From NCBI RefSeq assembly GCF_002915175.1, contig NZ_NXEJ01000008.1:345096-409095 (forward strand): a stretch of DNA of 64,000 bases, in the 5' to 3' direction. The translations under genes were made by a program, and so were the position numbers. The DNA is from Agrobacterium rosae. Its GTDB lineage: Bacteria > Pseudomonadota > Alphaproteobacteria > Rhizobiales > Rhizobiaceae. The notes beneath the pieces are model-generated. The model saw nothing but the letters and a program-made list of their open reading frames with translations. It was not told the DNA's origin and did not search any database. Positions 17,878 to 27,247 of this stretch are shown here, piece after piece; the stretch's first letter is position 1, and every line of letters begins with the position of its first letter.

Positions 17878-19206
17878 ATGACGCATTCACTGCTCAATCC
17901 CACACGCCGTGCATTCATGGCCGGAACGGCAGCTATTGCCGGCACTGCCGCACTCGGCATTCGCCCGGCAGCCGCTGCCGTCGACTGGAAAAAGCACGCT
18001 GGCACGACTCTGGAAGTCAATCTCGTCAAAAGCCCGCGCAGCGAGACGCTTCTGAAATACATCAAGGAATTCGAAGAACTGACCGGCATCAAGGTGAATG
18101 CCGAGGCAACGCCGGAACAACAGCAGCGCCAGAAGGTCGTCATCGAACTGTCCTCCGGCAGGCCAAGCTTCGACGTGGTTCACCTGAGCTATCACGTCCA
18201 GAAGCGCCAGTTCGAAAAGGGCAAGTGGCTGGCTGATATCAGCGGCTTCCTGAAAGACCCGACACTGACCGATCCTTCGCTGGTCGAAAGCGATTTTGCA
18301 GAAGCGGGCATGCAGTTTGCCAAGGATAGCGATGGCGTTCTGCGCTCCCTGCCCTTCTCAGTGGATTACTGGATCCTCTACTGGAACAAGGAATTGTTTG
18401 CAGCCAAGGGCCTAAAATATCCGCAGACTTTCGAAGAGCTCCTTACCGCAGCGGAAGCGCTGACCGATCCGTCCACCAACACCTATGGTTTCGTGGCGCG
18501 CGGCCTGAAAAATGCCAATACGCCGGTCTGGACATCGCTGATGCTGGGTTACGGCGCAGCACCAATCGTAGATGGTAAGATCGACGCCACAACCAAGGAA
18601 GCAGTGGAAGCGGCAACGCTTTACCAACGCCTGATGACAAAGGCAGCGCCTCCCGGCGTTTCCGGGTTCAACTGGGCAGAAGCGCAATCGGCCTTCCTTC
18701 AGGGCAAGATCGGCATGTGGCTGGATGGCGTCGGCTTTGCACCCCCTATCGAAAACCCGGAAAAGTCGCGCGTCGTCGGCAAGGCAGGCTACGGCGTCAT
18801 GCCGAAGGGTCCGGCGCAACAGGCTGCGGGCACATTCGGTGACGGCCTTGGCGTGGTTGAAGCCTCCACCAAGAAAGAAGCTGCATACCTCTTCTGCCAA
18901 TGGGCGATTTCCCACGAAATGGGTGCCCGCCTGTTGCAGGCCGGTGCAGGCGTGCCGTTCCGTCAGTCCATTCTGGAAGATGCCAAAGTTCGCGAAGGTG
19001 TGAAGATGCCAGCGGAGTGGCTGGATGCGGTCGTTGGGTCCGGCAAGGTTTCCAAGCTGGCCCTTCCCGTCATCATCCCGGTCACGGAATTCCGCGACAT
19101 CTACGGCGTCGGCCTCACCAACATGATTGGTGGCGCAGACCCGGCAGCCGAACTCAAGAAAGCGACCGAACAGTTCGCACCTGTTCTGGCACGTAGCGAG
19201 GGATAA
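17878..19206 (+). CDS. Sugar ABC transporter substrate-binding protein (family 1)
   Basis: 442 residues. A MalE-type periplasmic receptor. The N-terminus has a twin-arginine-like signal (PTRRAFMAGTAAIAG, cleavage near AAA), suggesting Tat export. Mature-protein features include a GIKVNAEATPEQQQRQK segment, SLPFSVDYWILYWNKELF (a conserved ligand-cleft segment) and a FLQGKIGMWLDG motif. ATG 17878 is preceded by a strong GGAGGAGG. An upstream in-frame GTG at 17842 is too far 5'. The stop overlaps the next start (TAATG). It delivers its sugar to the permeases encoded at 19206 and 20144. Confidence 0.9.
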   Translation: MTHSLLNPTRRAFMAGTAAIAGTAALGIRPAAAAVDWKKHAGTTLEVNLVKSPRSETLLKYIKEFEELTGIKVNAEATPEQQQRQKVVIELSSGRPSFDVVHLSYHVQKRQFEKGKWLADISGFLKDPTLTDPSLVESDFAEAGMQFAKDSDGVLRSLPFSVDYWILYWNKELFAAKGLKYPQTFEELLTAAEALTDPSTNTYGFVARGLKNANTPVWTSLMLGYGAAPIVDGKIDATTKEAVEAATLYQRLMTKAAPPGVSGFNWAEAQSAFLQGKIGMWLDGVGFAPPIENPEKSRVVGKAGYGVMPKGPAQQAAGTFGDGLGVVEASTKKEAAYLFCQWAISHEMGARLLQAGAGVPFRQSILEDAKVREGVKMPAEWLDAVVGSGKVSKLALPVIIPVTEFRDIYGVGLTNMIGGADPAAELKKATEQFAPVLARSEG

Positions 19207-20144
19207 TGGTGTCCGTCAGCATCGAAAATGCCGCAAGGCCAACGAAACTCGTCAGAAGGAGCAAGCCCACGCGGCTTGCTCCCAACTACTGGCCTTTCGT
19301 CATACCCGCCCTCGTCGTCATCGCAGCGGTGATCGTTTTTCCATGGGTGTTTACCCTGTGGATGAGCGCGCAGCGCTGGACGCTGGGGCAGGAACAGAGC
19401 TTCATCGGTTTCGACAACTACATCCGTCTGGCAAGCGATGCGCGGTTCTGGGAATCGCTCTGGCATACGCTGGTCTATACGACGCTATCGGTTGTCGCTC
19501 CCTTGTTTCTTGGTACGCTGGCGGCATTGCTGTTCGATGCGGAATTTCCGTTACGCGGCTTTCTGCGTGGCATTTTCGTCATGCCGATGATGGCAACTCC
19601 GGTTGCCATCGCACTCGTCTGGACCATGATGTACCATCCCCAGCTTGGTGTGTTGAACTATCTCCTGTCCTTTATCGGCATCGGCCCGCTGGAGTGGATC
19701 TATAATCAGTCGACCGTCATTCCCTCTTTGGTGCTGGTGGAAACATGGCAGTGGACTCCGCTCGTCATGCTCATCGTTCTCGGAGGCCTCGCCGCTGTGC
19801 CGCGTGAGCCCTACGAAAGCGCCGAGATCGACGGAGCAAACGCCTGGCAGAAGTTCCGCTATCTGACCATGCCGATGATCGCGCCCTTCCTGATGATTGC
19901 GGTCATCATCCGCTCCATCGATGCCGTTAAGAGCTTCGACATCATCTATGCGATGACGCAGGGCGGACCCGGTACGGCATCTGAAACGATCAACATCTAT
20001 CTCTACAACACGGCCTTTGCCTATTACGACATCGGTTACGGCTCGGCCATGGCCGTCGTCTTCTTCATCGTCATTGTCGCGCTGTCCTTCGTACTGTTGA
20101 TGGTACGTGCCCGCACCCAATGGAACGAGATGGAGGATCGCTGA
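19206..20144 (+). CDS. Sugar ABC transporter permease (MalF/UgpA type)
   Basis: 312-residue inner-membrane permease with six predicted membrane segments, the first near LAPNYWPFVIPALVVIAAVI. The EAA loop for ATPase contact reads YESAEIDGANAWQKFRYLTM. The start overlaps the binding-protein stop by one base and the stop overlaps the next permease start (TGATG), so the three are translationally coupled. Confidence 0.92.
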   Translation: MVSVSIENAARPTKLVRRSKPTRLAPNYWPFVIPALVVIAAVIVFPWVFTLWMSAQRWTLGQEQSFIGFDNYIRLASDARFWESLWHTLVYTTLSVVAPLFLGTLAALLFDAEFPLRGFLRGIFVMPMMATPVAIALVWTMMYHPQLGVLNYLLSFIGIGPLEWIYNQSTVIPSLVLVETWQWTPLVMLIVLGGLAAVPREPYESAEIDGANAWQKFRYLTMPMIAPFLMIAVIIRSIDAVKSFDIIYAMTQGGPGTASETINIYLYNTAFAYYDIGYGSAMAVVFFIVIVALSFVLLMVRARTQWNEMEDR

Positions 20145-20965
20145 TGAAACGCAAGACGCTCAATAAGATTGGCCTGTTCTTCGTCGCGCTCGTGATGATC
20201 TCACCCGTCATCCTGTTTTTCCTCTGGATGATCTCGCTCTCGCTGAAATACGAGATAGAGAACGGAGCCTATCCACCCATCCTCATTCCCGAACGCTTCG
20301 CATGGTCGAACTACGTAAAGGTATTCGAGGAGAACAACTTCTTCCTGTATTTCTGGAATTCCGTCCTGGTCACAGGCGCGGCCACCTTCCTCGCACTCGT
20401 CATCGGCGTTCCCGCCGGTTACGGCATCGCGCGTCTGAAGGCGGAGAAGGCAGCGATCGTCATCATGATCGCACGTATGACGCCCGGCCTTTCATTCCTT
20501 ATTCCGCTGTTTCTTCTGTTCCAATGGCTGAACCTGCTGGGCACACTGTGGCCGCAGATCATCATCCATCTGGTCGTCACCGTACCCATCGTGGTCTGGA
20601 TCATGATCGGCTATTTCGAGACGACGCCGAAGGAACTCGAGGAAGCAGCCAGTATGGATGGTGCGTCGTCCTGGCAGGTGTTCCGCCTCGTGGCACTGCC
20701 CATTGCCAAGCCTGGCATCGTGGTATCCTTCATTCTCGCCGTCATCTTTTCCTGGAACAACTTCGTCTTCGGCATCGTGCTGGCCAGCCGAGAAACGCGC
20801 ACCCTGCCGGTCGCGGTCTACAACATGCTGTCCTTCGAGCAGGTCAGTTGGGGTCCGCTTGCGGCCGCGGCGCTGATCGTCACGCTGCCAGTGCTGTTGC
20901 TCACCATGTTCGCGCAGAAACAGATCGTTGCAGGCCTCACTGCCGGCGCCGTCAAAGGCGGTTAA
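20144..20965 (+). CDS. Sugar ABC transporter permease (MalG/UgpE type)
   Basis: 273-residue inner-membrane permease. Start MKRKTLNK at 20144 overlaps the previous stop and has GGAGG at 20132-20136. It has six membrane segments and an EAA loop ELEEAASMDGASSWQVFRLV. It forms the heterodimeric channel with the product of 19206-20144. Confidence 0.92.
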   Translation: MKRKTLNKIGLFFVALVMISPVILFFLWMISLSLKYEIENGAYPPILIPERFAWSNYVKVFEENNFFLYFWNSVLVTGAATFLALVIGVPAGYGIARLKAEKAAIVIMIARMTPGLSFLIPLFLLFQWLNLLGTLWPQIIIHLVVTVPIVVWIMIGYFETTPKELEEAASMDGASSWQVFRLVALPIAKPGIVVSFILAVIFSWNNFVFGIVLASRETRTLPVAVYNMLSFEQVSWGPLAAAALIVTLPVLLLTMFAQKQIVAGLTAGAVKGG

Positions 20966-20994
20966 CTCATTAAATTCATTACGGGATCAAAACC

Positions 20995-22053
20995 ATGGCA
21001 CCGGTCAATATTCAGAATGTTCAAAAGCGCTTCGGCGCAGTCAACGTCATCCACGGCATCGATATCGACATTGGCGATGGTGAATTCGTCGTCCTCGTCG
21101 GCCCCTCCGGCTGCGGCAAGTCAACTCTGCTGCGCATGATTGCGGGTCTGGAAGAAGTCAGCTACGGCGAAATCCGCATTGGGGCGCGTGAGGTCAGTAA
21201 CCTGCCCGCCCGTGATCGCGATATCGCCATGGTGTTCCAGAACTACGCGCTTTATCCGCACATGACAGTCAAAGAAAACATGGGTTTTGCGCTGAAGCTA
21301 AAGAAGGTCAGCGCTAGTGAAACCGCCGAGAAGGTCAACAAGGCGGCGGCCATTCTCGGCCTGGACAAGCTGCTGGATCGTTTCCCACGCCAGCTCTCCG
21401 GCGGTCAACGCCAACGCGTCGCCATGGGACGCGCCCTGGTGCGTGATCCACAGGTCTTCCTGTTCGATGAGCCCCTGTCCAACCTTGATGCCAAGCTGCG
21501 GGTGCAGATGCGCGGCGAAATCAAGGCCTTGCATCAGCGCATCGGCACCACCACCGTTTATGTCACCCACGACCAGGTAGAAGCCATGACCATGGCCGAC
21601 AAGATCGTCGTGCTGCATGATGGCGTTATCGAGCAGATTGGTGCGCCGCTTGAGCTTTATGACCGCCCCGCCAACCTCTTCGTTGCCGGTTTCATCGGCT
21701 CACCCGCCATGAATTTCATTCGTGGCCGCGTAGAAGAAGGCGTCTTCCGCACCTCCAAGGGGCTTACACTGCCCTTACCTCAGACGGCAAATCCCGCCGA
21801 ACTCGGCGGGCGTGATCTCGTCTATGGTATCAGGCCTGAACATATCCGTGTTGCCGAAAACGGGATCGCAGGCCGGGTTGGGCTGGTCGAAGGCACGGGC
21901 TCGGAAATCTATGCGAAGCTGGATTGCATAGGCGAGGACATTGCCTGCCTGTTCCGCGAGCGGCTGGATATTCGCTTTGGCGACACCGTCAGCATTGCTA
22001 TCAATCCCGCCTCCGTGCATCTTTTCGACCGGGAAACGGGCAAGCGAATCTGA
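20995..22053 (+). CDS. Sugar ABC transporter ATP-binding protein (MalK/UgpC type)
   Basis: 352-residue ATPase that energises the importer. Walker A GPSGCGKSTLL, Q-loop VFQNYALYPHM, signature LSGGQRQRVAMGRAL, Walker B VFLFDEPLSNLD, and the H-loop in VTHDQVEAMTMAD. The C-terminal third (about 240-350) is a TOBE/OB regulatory domain typical of CUT1 sugar importers. The kinase gene follows 6 bases after its stop. Confidence 0.93.
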   Translation: MAPVNIQNVQKRFGAVNVIHGIDIDIGDGEFVVLVGPSGCGKSTLLRMIAGLEEVSYGEIRIGAREVSNLPARDRDIAMVFQNYALYPHMTVKENMGFALKLKKVSASETAEKVNKAAAILGLDKLLDRFPRQLSGGQRQRVAMGRALVRDPQVFLFDEPLSNLDAKLRVQMRGEIKALHQRIGTTTVYVTHDQVEAMTMADKIVVLHDGVIEQIGAPLELYDRPANLFVAGFIGSPAMNFIRGRVEEGVFRTSKGLTLPLPQTANPAELGGRDLVYGIRPEHIRVAENGIAGRVGLVEGTGSEIYAKLDCIGEDIACLFRERLDIRFGDTVSIAINPASVHLFDRETGKRI

Positions 22054-22059
22054 TCGTTC

Positions 22060-23007
22060 ATGGGTGATAACGAAAAACACGGCAAGCATGTGCTGTGCGT
22101 GGGCGCTGCCGTGCTGGACACGCTTTTCCGGGTGCACGACATGCCCACCGGCCAAGGCAAGGTGCTGCCCTACGACATGCTGCAGATTGCCGAAGGCATG
22201 GCATCGAGCGCCGCCTATACCATTCACCGCATGGGCGGCCGCGCCAGCCTGTGGGGTGCCGTGGGCGACGATGAAACGGGAAGCCGCATTCTTCGCGACC
22301 TCACCGAAAGCGGCATCGATACATCGGGTATGACAATCGCGAAGGGTGCACGCTCAGCCCTCTCGACCATCATTATCGATGACAACGGCGAGCGGCTGAT
22401 CGTGCCGTTTTACGACGCCAAACTGCATGAGACCAAACGCTCCTGCACGGCGGATGATCTGGCACCCTTCGATGCCGTTCTGGTCGATGTACGCTGGCCG
22501 GACTTGGCATTTGATGTGCTAACGCTTGCACGCTCTCTTGGCAAACATGCCGTTCTCGATGGCGATGTCGCACCGGTAGAAACACTGACGAGGCTCGCAC
22601 CGGCGGCAACGCACATTATCTTTTCAGAACCTGCTGCCGAAAGTCTGACTGGCACCAGCAATGTGCCCGCCATGTTGCCGATCTTGCACGCGCGCTATCC
22701 ACAGACCTTCATTGCCGTCACCGCAGGACCCGCGGGCTGCTATTGGACGGAGCCGGGCAGTTCGGCGGTTCATTTCCAGTCGACACTGAAAGTGGATGCC
22801 GTCGATACGCTGGCGGCCGGAGACGTGTTCCACGGTACATTCGCCCTTGCGATTGCGGAAGGCATCAAAAGCCGCGAAGCTATTCAGTTGTCTTCGGTTG
22901 CTGCCGCTCTGAAATGTACTGTCTTCGGTGGTCGTGCAGGTACGCCGACGAGAGCCGAAACAGAGGCACGGCTTCATCAGTGGATATCAACGCTTCACGA
23001 GCCGTGA
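22060..23007 (+). CDS. PfkB-family sugar kinase, YihV (sulfofructose kinase)-like
   Basis: 315-residue ribokinase-fold kinase that phosphorylates a sugar with ATP. Segments resemble, from memory, E. coli sulfofructose kinase YihV more than ribokinase: GAAVLDTLFRVHDMP, VLVDVRWPD, VLDGDVAPVE, GDVFHGTFALAIA and AALKCTVFGGRAGTPT. The usual anion-hole motif GAGD is AAGD here (DTLAAGDVFHG), with the catalytic Asp kept. It is the last gene of the DapA-like/GntR/ABC operon, so it probably acts on the imported sugar or its keto derivative. No sulfoquinovosidase or other sulfoglycolysis gene lies nearby, so the substrate stays open. Confidence 0.8.
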   Translation: MGDNEKHGKHVLCVGAAVLDTLFRVHDMPTGQGKVLPYDMLQIAEGMASSAAYTIHRMGGRASLWGAVGDDETGSRILRDLTESGIDTSGMTIAKGARSALSTIIIDDNGERLIVPFYDAKLHETKRSCTADDLAPFDAVLVDVRWPDLAFDVLTLARSLGKHAVLDGDVAPVETLTRLAPAATHIIFSEPAAESLTGTSNVPAMLPILHARYPQTFIAVTAGPAGCYWTEPGSSAVHFQSTLKVDAVDTLAAGDVFHGTFALAIAEGIKSREAIQLSSVAAALKCTVFGGRAGTPTRAETEARLHQWISTLHEP

Positions 23008-23041
23008 TTGAGAGCGGCCTGCGAAATTACCGAGATATGCA

Positions 23042-23824
23042 TCAGGACATGATCAGACCGCCATCGACATTGATGGTCTGGCCGGTGATATAGGCGGCGT
23101 CATCGCTTGCGAGGAACGTCACCAGACCAGCGACATCCGCACCGGAGCCCGCACGCTTCATGGGAATCCCCTGAACCCATTCCTTCATGAGTTCTCCGGG
23201 CGCATAGGTTCCCAGCAGCTTGCCCCACGCCTCGTCATTATAGGCCCACATATCGGTTTCGATGATGCCGGGGCAGAAGGCGTTGACGGTGATGGCTTCC
23301 ACTGCCACCTCTTTTGCAAGGCTCTGGGTGATGCCAACGACACCCATTTTGGAAGCGGCGTAATGCGGTGTGTAGATGAAACCGTCACGCGCCTGCCCGG
23401 ATGCCGTGTTGATGATGCGGCCGCCACGCTTGTGTTTGCGCATGCGGGCAATCGCTTCCTGGGCGCAGAGGAAAACACCTTTGGTGTTGACCGCCATGAC
23501 CTTGTCCCACTCGTTTTCGGTCATGTCCTCGATTTTGGCGATGGTGATGACGCCGGCATTCTGGATGGACACATCGACGGAACCGAATGCCTTCTCGGCT
23601 GCATCGTAAAGCGCGACGACGTCGGCCTTGCTGGTGACATCTCCGACAACCGAAATGGCTTTTCCGCCATCCGCCTTTATCTGTTCAGCCACGGCGTGAA
23701 CCGCCTCTTCATTGGCGGAGACCACGAGATTGGCCCCCTCCTCCGCAAAGCGCTTTGCAATTGCGGCACCGATGCCGCGACTACCGCCGGTTATGACGAC
23801 CGTCTTGTTATGAAACCGGGACAT
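23042..23824 (-). CDS. SDR-family polyol/sugar dehydrogenase
   Basis: 260-residue classical short-chain dehydrogenase. NAD(P) site TGGSRGIGAAIA (residues about 12-23), NAG at IQNAGV, catalytic Ser in INTASG, YxxxK as YAASK, and the family C-terminus TGQTINVDGG. Relatives oxidise polyols such as glucitol or galactitol at C2. It is the last gene of the minus-strand operon running from 28228, and is convergent with the PfkB kinase gene of the other sugar operon. Together with the SDR upstream it would supply the ketose that the split transketolase and kinase need. The specific substrate is inferred only. Confidence 0.85.
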   Translation of the reverse strand: MSRFHNKTVVITGGSRGIGAAIAKRFAEEGANLVVSANEEAVHAVAEQIKADGGKAISVVGDVTSKADVVALYDAAEKAFGSVDVSIQNAGVITIAKIEDMTENEWDKVMAVNTKGVFLCAQEAIARMRKHKRGGRIINTASGQARDGFIYTPHYAASKMGVVGITQSLAKEVAVEAITVNAFCPGIIETDMWAYNDEAWGKLLGTYAPGELMKEWVQGIPMKRAGSGADVAGLVTFLASDDAAYITGQTINVDGGLIMS

Positions 23825-23875
23825 GCGACCTCCATTTGATGGTATTTAGTTGGGTTCTGAGGGGTTAGCCGCCTG

Positions 23876-24664
23876 TCACCAGCAGCAGAAACCACCATCG
23901 ACCAGCAGATCGACACCCGTGACGTAGCTCGCGGCATTGGACAGCAGGAAGACGGCTGGGCCGACCATTTCATCGACGCTCGCCATACGCTGCATCGGAG
24001 TCTGCTCTTCGAAAAGCTTTGTCTGGTGCACCATTTCCGGGCGGGTGTTCATCGGCGTTGCCGTGTAGCCCGGCGAGATGGTGTTGACCCGGATTCCGCG
24101 ATCCACCCATTCCATCGCCATCGACTTCGACATATGGATCACGCCTGCCTTGGACGCATTGTAATGCGCCTGATTGAGGCCCCGATTGACGATGACGCCC
24201 GACATGGAGGCGATATTGACGATCGAGCCCTTGCCGTGTTTCAGCATGGCGCGCGATTGTGCCTGGCAAGACAGGAATATGCCCTTGAGATTGATATCCA
24301 TCAGGGTTTGATACTGATCTTCTTCCATATCCTCGGCGCGGTTGGCATTGGCAATGCCGGCGGCGTTGACGGCAAGGGAAAGATTTCCAAGTTCGGCCTC
24401 GGTGCGGCTGACAGCGTCAGCCAGGGCCGACTTGCTCGTCACGTCTGCCGCGATCTGGATGGACCTGCGTCCCGCAGAGCGGATGAATTCCGCCGTCTGG
24501 GCCAGGCCATCGTCACTGCGACGATCGAGCAGCGCCACGTCGGCTCCGCATTGCGCAAGACCGATGGCAATCCGCTGGCCGATGCCGCTTCCGGCACCGG
24601 TGACGATGGCGACCTGTCCGGACAGATCGAAAAGCTTGGGAGCATTGAGCGTGATGTCGGCCAT
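23876..24664 (-). CDS. SDR-family dehydrogenase (arabinitol/xylitol dehydrogenase-like)
   Basis: 262-residue short-chain dehydrogenase. TGAGSGIGQRIA nucleotide-binding motif, NAAG, catalytic Ser in IASMSG, YNASK active site, and a C-terminus ending GVDLLVDGGFCCW, an ending I associate with D-arabinitol-type dehydrogenases. The open frame continues upstream to 25006, but that part is antisense-like shadow of the ATPase gene. The true start is ATG 24664 (MADITLNAPKLFDLSG) with GGAAAG upstream. It lies 22 bases after the ATPase stop and 51 bases before the second SDR, within one operon. Confidence 0.85.
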   Translation of the reverse strand: MADITLNAPKLFDLSGQVAIVTGAGSGIGQRIAIGLAQCGADVALLDRRSDDGLAQTAEFIRSAGRRSIQIAADVTSKSALADAVSRTEAELGNLSLAVNAAGIANANRAEDMEEDQYQTLMDINLKGIFLSCQAQSRAMLKHGKGSIVNIASMSGVIVNRGLNQAHYNASKAGVIHMSKSMAMEWVDRGIRVNTISPGYTATPMNTRPEMVHQTKLFEEQTPMQRMASVDEMVGPAVFLLSNAASYVTGVDLLVDGGFCCW

Positions 24665-24686
24665 CGCTCTTCCTTTCAATGATAAT

Positions 24687-26165
24687 TCAACTGGTTGCGA
24701 GTTCCATGATCGAGACGTCATTGGCCTCGTCACGGTTGAGAATGCCAGCCTGATTGCCCTGCGCGAGCACAAGGATGCGGTGCGAGACGCCCAGCACTTC
24801 CTCAAGGTCGGAGCTGACGACGATGACCGCAACGCCCTGTTTGGCGAGGTTGGCGATAATATCGTAGATGCCTGCACGCGCACCAACGTCGATGCCGCGG
24901 GTCGGCTCATCCAGCACGACGACGCTGGGATTGCGGGCAAGCCATTTGGCAATGACCACCTTTTGCTGATTGCCGCCGGAAAGATCGGATGCGGGCTGTT
25001 CGCCACGCCCCTTCACGCCGAACTTGGAAATTGCATTATTGGCAAAGTCGCGCTTCATGCCACTGCTCAGCCAGCGACCGCCCAACTGGTCGAGATTGGC
25101 ATAGATCAGATTTTCGCCAATGCGATGCGAGACGATCAGCCCCTGATCCTTACGGTCTTCCGGCACCATGACGATACCGTTGTCGATGGCGTCGGATGGG
25201 CTGCGCAGTGCCAGTTCCTTGCCATTGAGGCGGATTGCGCCAGATCGAATGGGATCAGCGCCTGCAATTGCGCGAACCAATTCGGTTCTGCCCGCGCCCA
25301 CCAACCCGGCAATACCGAGAATTTCTCCCGCATGCAGATCGAAGGTCACGTCCCTGAAGGAATTCGCCGCCGATGTCAGGCCGGCAACTTGCAGCACAAC
25401 CTTGTCCGTGGGTAGGGAACGCTGGGGGAACATTCTTTCCAGCGGCCGCCCCACCATGCTTTCGACGATTGTTCTGACCGGGGTTGCACTATCGGCAAAT
25501 TCGTTGACGCGCTCACCATCGCGCAGGACGACGATGCGGTCGGTAATCTTGCGGATTTCATCCATACGGTGGGAAATGTAGATGATGCCAACGCCTTCGG
25601 CGCGCAGCTTGCGGACCTGCTCGAAAAGGGCCTCGGTTTCTGCCCCACCAAGTGCTGCCGTCGGCTCGTCCAAAATGAGAAGCTTGGCATTCAGCGCCAA
25701 AGCCTTGGCAATCTCGATGAGTTGCTGGTTGGCGGTGGACAGACCTGCAACCTTGCGGGTGGCGGGTATATGCAGGTTAAGACGCGACATCTGTTCCTGC
25801 GCGCGGCTAACCATCTGCGCCCGGTCAACGACACCGTTACGGGTCGGCCAGCGACCCAGAAACACATTTTCGGCTATCGTCAACTCAGGCAGCAATTGCA
25901 GTTCCTGGTGGATCAGCACAACGCCCTTGTCGATTGCCTCTCTTGGGGAGGCTGGGGCATAAGGCCGCCCCAGCCATGTCATGGAACCTTCGGAGGGTGT
26001 GCGAGACCCAGCAATGATGCCTGATAAGGTGGACTTGCCCGCACCGTTTTCACCAAGAAGTGCCACGACTTCGCCGGCATAGACATCAAGGCTCACATTC
26101 TTGACGACTTCCAGAGGACCATATCGCTTGGATATGTCCTTCAGTGACAGCACCGGTTCAGCCAT
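24687..26165 (-). CDS. Sugar ABC transporter ATP-binding protein (RbsA type, tandem ATPase)
   Basis: 492-residue fused double ATPase of CUT2 pentose/polyol importers. Domain 1 (about 1-240): Walker A GENGAGKSTL, Q-loop IHQELQLLPEL, DEPTAALGG Walker B. Domain 2 (about 250-490): degenerate Walker A GLVGAGRTEL, signature LSGGNQQKVVIAKWL and DEPTRGIDVGA. This asymmetry is normal for RbsA. It follows the binding-protein gene by 36 bases and energises the RbsC-type permease encoded at 27248-28228. Confidence 0.93.
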   Translation of the reverse strand: MAEPVLSLKDISKRYGPLEVVKNVSLDVYAGEVVALLGENGAGKSTLSGIIAGSRTPSEGSMTWLGRPYAPASPREAIDKGVVLIHQELQLLPELTIAENVFLGRWPTRNGVVDRAQMVSRAQEQMSRLNLHIPATRKVAGLSTANQQLIEIAKALALNAKLLILDEPTAALGGAETEALFEQVRKLRAEGVGIIYISHRMDEIRKITDRIVVLRDGERVNEFADSATPVRTIVESMVGRPLERMFPQRSLPTDKVVLQVAGLTSAANSFRDVTFDLHAGEILGIAGLVGAGRTELVRAIAGADPIRSGAIRLNGKELALRSPSDAIDNGIVMVPEDRKDQGLIVSHRIGENLIYANLDQLGGRWLSSGMKRDFANNAISKFGVKGRGEQPASDLSGGNQQKVVIAKWLARNPSVVVLDEPTRGIDVGARAGIYDIIANLAKQGVAVIVVSSDLEEVLGVSHRILVLAQGNQAGILNRDEANDVSIMELATS

Positions 26166-26201
26166 GTCGCACCCTCCGTTGATTGCTTGCGAAAGACCAG
26201 A

Positions 26202-27131
26202 TTATGGGTGGTTGGCGATGAAGCCGGCCACGTTGTCCTTCGTGGTCAAAGTGGCATCCAGCAACTGAACCGCTGGCACCTTGTCACCGGCAACGATCTT
26301 CACGGCAGAATCGACTGCTTCGCGGCCCATCTTCTGCGTCTGCTGTGTTGCGGTTACGTCGAAGACCCCGTTCTTGAGGGCCTCGAGAGCGGCTGTATCA
26401 CCGTCAAAGCCGCCCAGAGCGATGGTCTGTGTGGGCTTGGCAACCTTGATGGCCTGTGCCGCACCGAGTGCCAGGCCGTCGGCCTGAGCAAAGACGATCG
26501 AGACGTCGGGATTGGCCTGAAGCATGTTCTGCATGATCTGGAAACCTTCATCCTGGCTCCAGAGATTGGACCACTGTTCGGCAACGACCTTGACATCCGG
26601 ATATGCTTTTACAGCTTCCATGCAGCCCTTGGTGCGGTCGACTTCAGGCGTGGTACCCTTCTGGCCATGGATGATAACCATCTTGCCCTTGCCGCCAGCC
26701 TTTTCGAGGATGTGCTTGCAAACGGCGTTGGCGGAAGCCACGGAATCGGTCGCGAGGAATGTGTCGCCCGGAGCACCATCGGCATTACGGTCAATGTTGA
26801 TGACGGGAACGCCAGCGGCCTTTGCGAGCTTCACGGGAACGGTTGCAGCTGCGGCACCAGCCGGAATGTAGATGAGCGCATCGATGTTCTGCGTCAGAAG
26901 ATCCTGGATCTGGTTGACCTGCGTCGGGCCATCGCCCTTCGCATCGACGGTGACGACCGTGATGCCGCGCGTCTTGGCTTCAGCCTCGACGGCCTGCTTG
27001 ATCTGGTTGAAGAAGTTTGCCTGAAGATTGGCAACCGCAAGGCCGATTTTCTTCACTTCCTTTGCCTGCACGGCACCGAATGAAAGCGAAAGAAGGGCAG
27101 CGGACGTCATCAGAATACGAGCGAGTTTCAT
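26202..27131 (-). CDS. Sugar ABC transporter substrate-binding protein (RbsB type)
   Basis: 309-residue periplasmic receptor of the ribose/polyol class (Peripla_BP_4). Signal peptide MKLARILMTSAALLSLSFGA ending at VQA; KKIGLAVANLQANFFNQIKQ opens the N-lobe; IYIPAGAAAATVPVKLAK, VPVINIDRNADGAPGDTF and GGFDGDTAALEAL are binding-cleft segments. The ATG at 27131 has an AGGAGG site (minus strand), whereas the longer in-frame start at 27233 would precede the signal peptide and is rejected. It is second gene after the permease. The ligand is probably a pentitol, ketose or branched pentose, judged from the operon. Confidence 0.92.
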   Translation of the reverse strand: MKLARILMTSAALLSLSFGAVQAKEVKKIGLAVANLQANFFNQIKQAVEAEAKTRGITVVTVDAKGDGPTQVNQIQDLLTQNIDALIYIPAGAAAATVPVKLAKAAGVPVINIDRNADGAPGDTFLATDSVASANAVCKHILEKAGGKGKMVIIHGQKGTTPEVDRTKGCMEAVKAYPDVKVVAEQWSNLWSQDEGFQIMQNMLQANPDVSIVFAQADGLALGAAQAIKVAKPTQTIALGGFDGDTAALEALKNGVFDVTATQQTQKMGREAVDSAVKIVAGDKVPAVQLLDATLTTKDNVAGFIANHP

Positions 27132-27247
27132 TATTTCCTCCTGGGTTAAACCTGACCTTTTGGTACGTCCTCCGCCCTCAGGTCTTTGCTCCGCTTCAAA
27201 TGTCTTGAAGGGGAATTCTTGTGTCCGGGCCACGCGGCCCGGAAATA

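Noticed and set aside
22060-23007. Firm call of a sulfoquinovose pathway
   Set aside because: Only the kinase resembles sulfoglycolysis. No sulfoquinovosidase, isomerase, monooxygenase or sulfolactaldehyde enzyme is in the window.
24665-25006. N-terminal extension of the SDR at 23876-24664
   Set aside because: The extra residues are Ser/Arg/Pro-rich and overlap the RbsA-type gene in another frame. The SDR fold and a ribosome-binding site begin at 24664.
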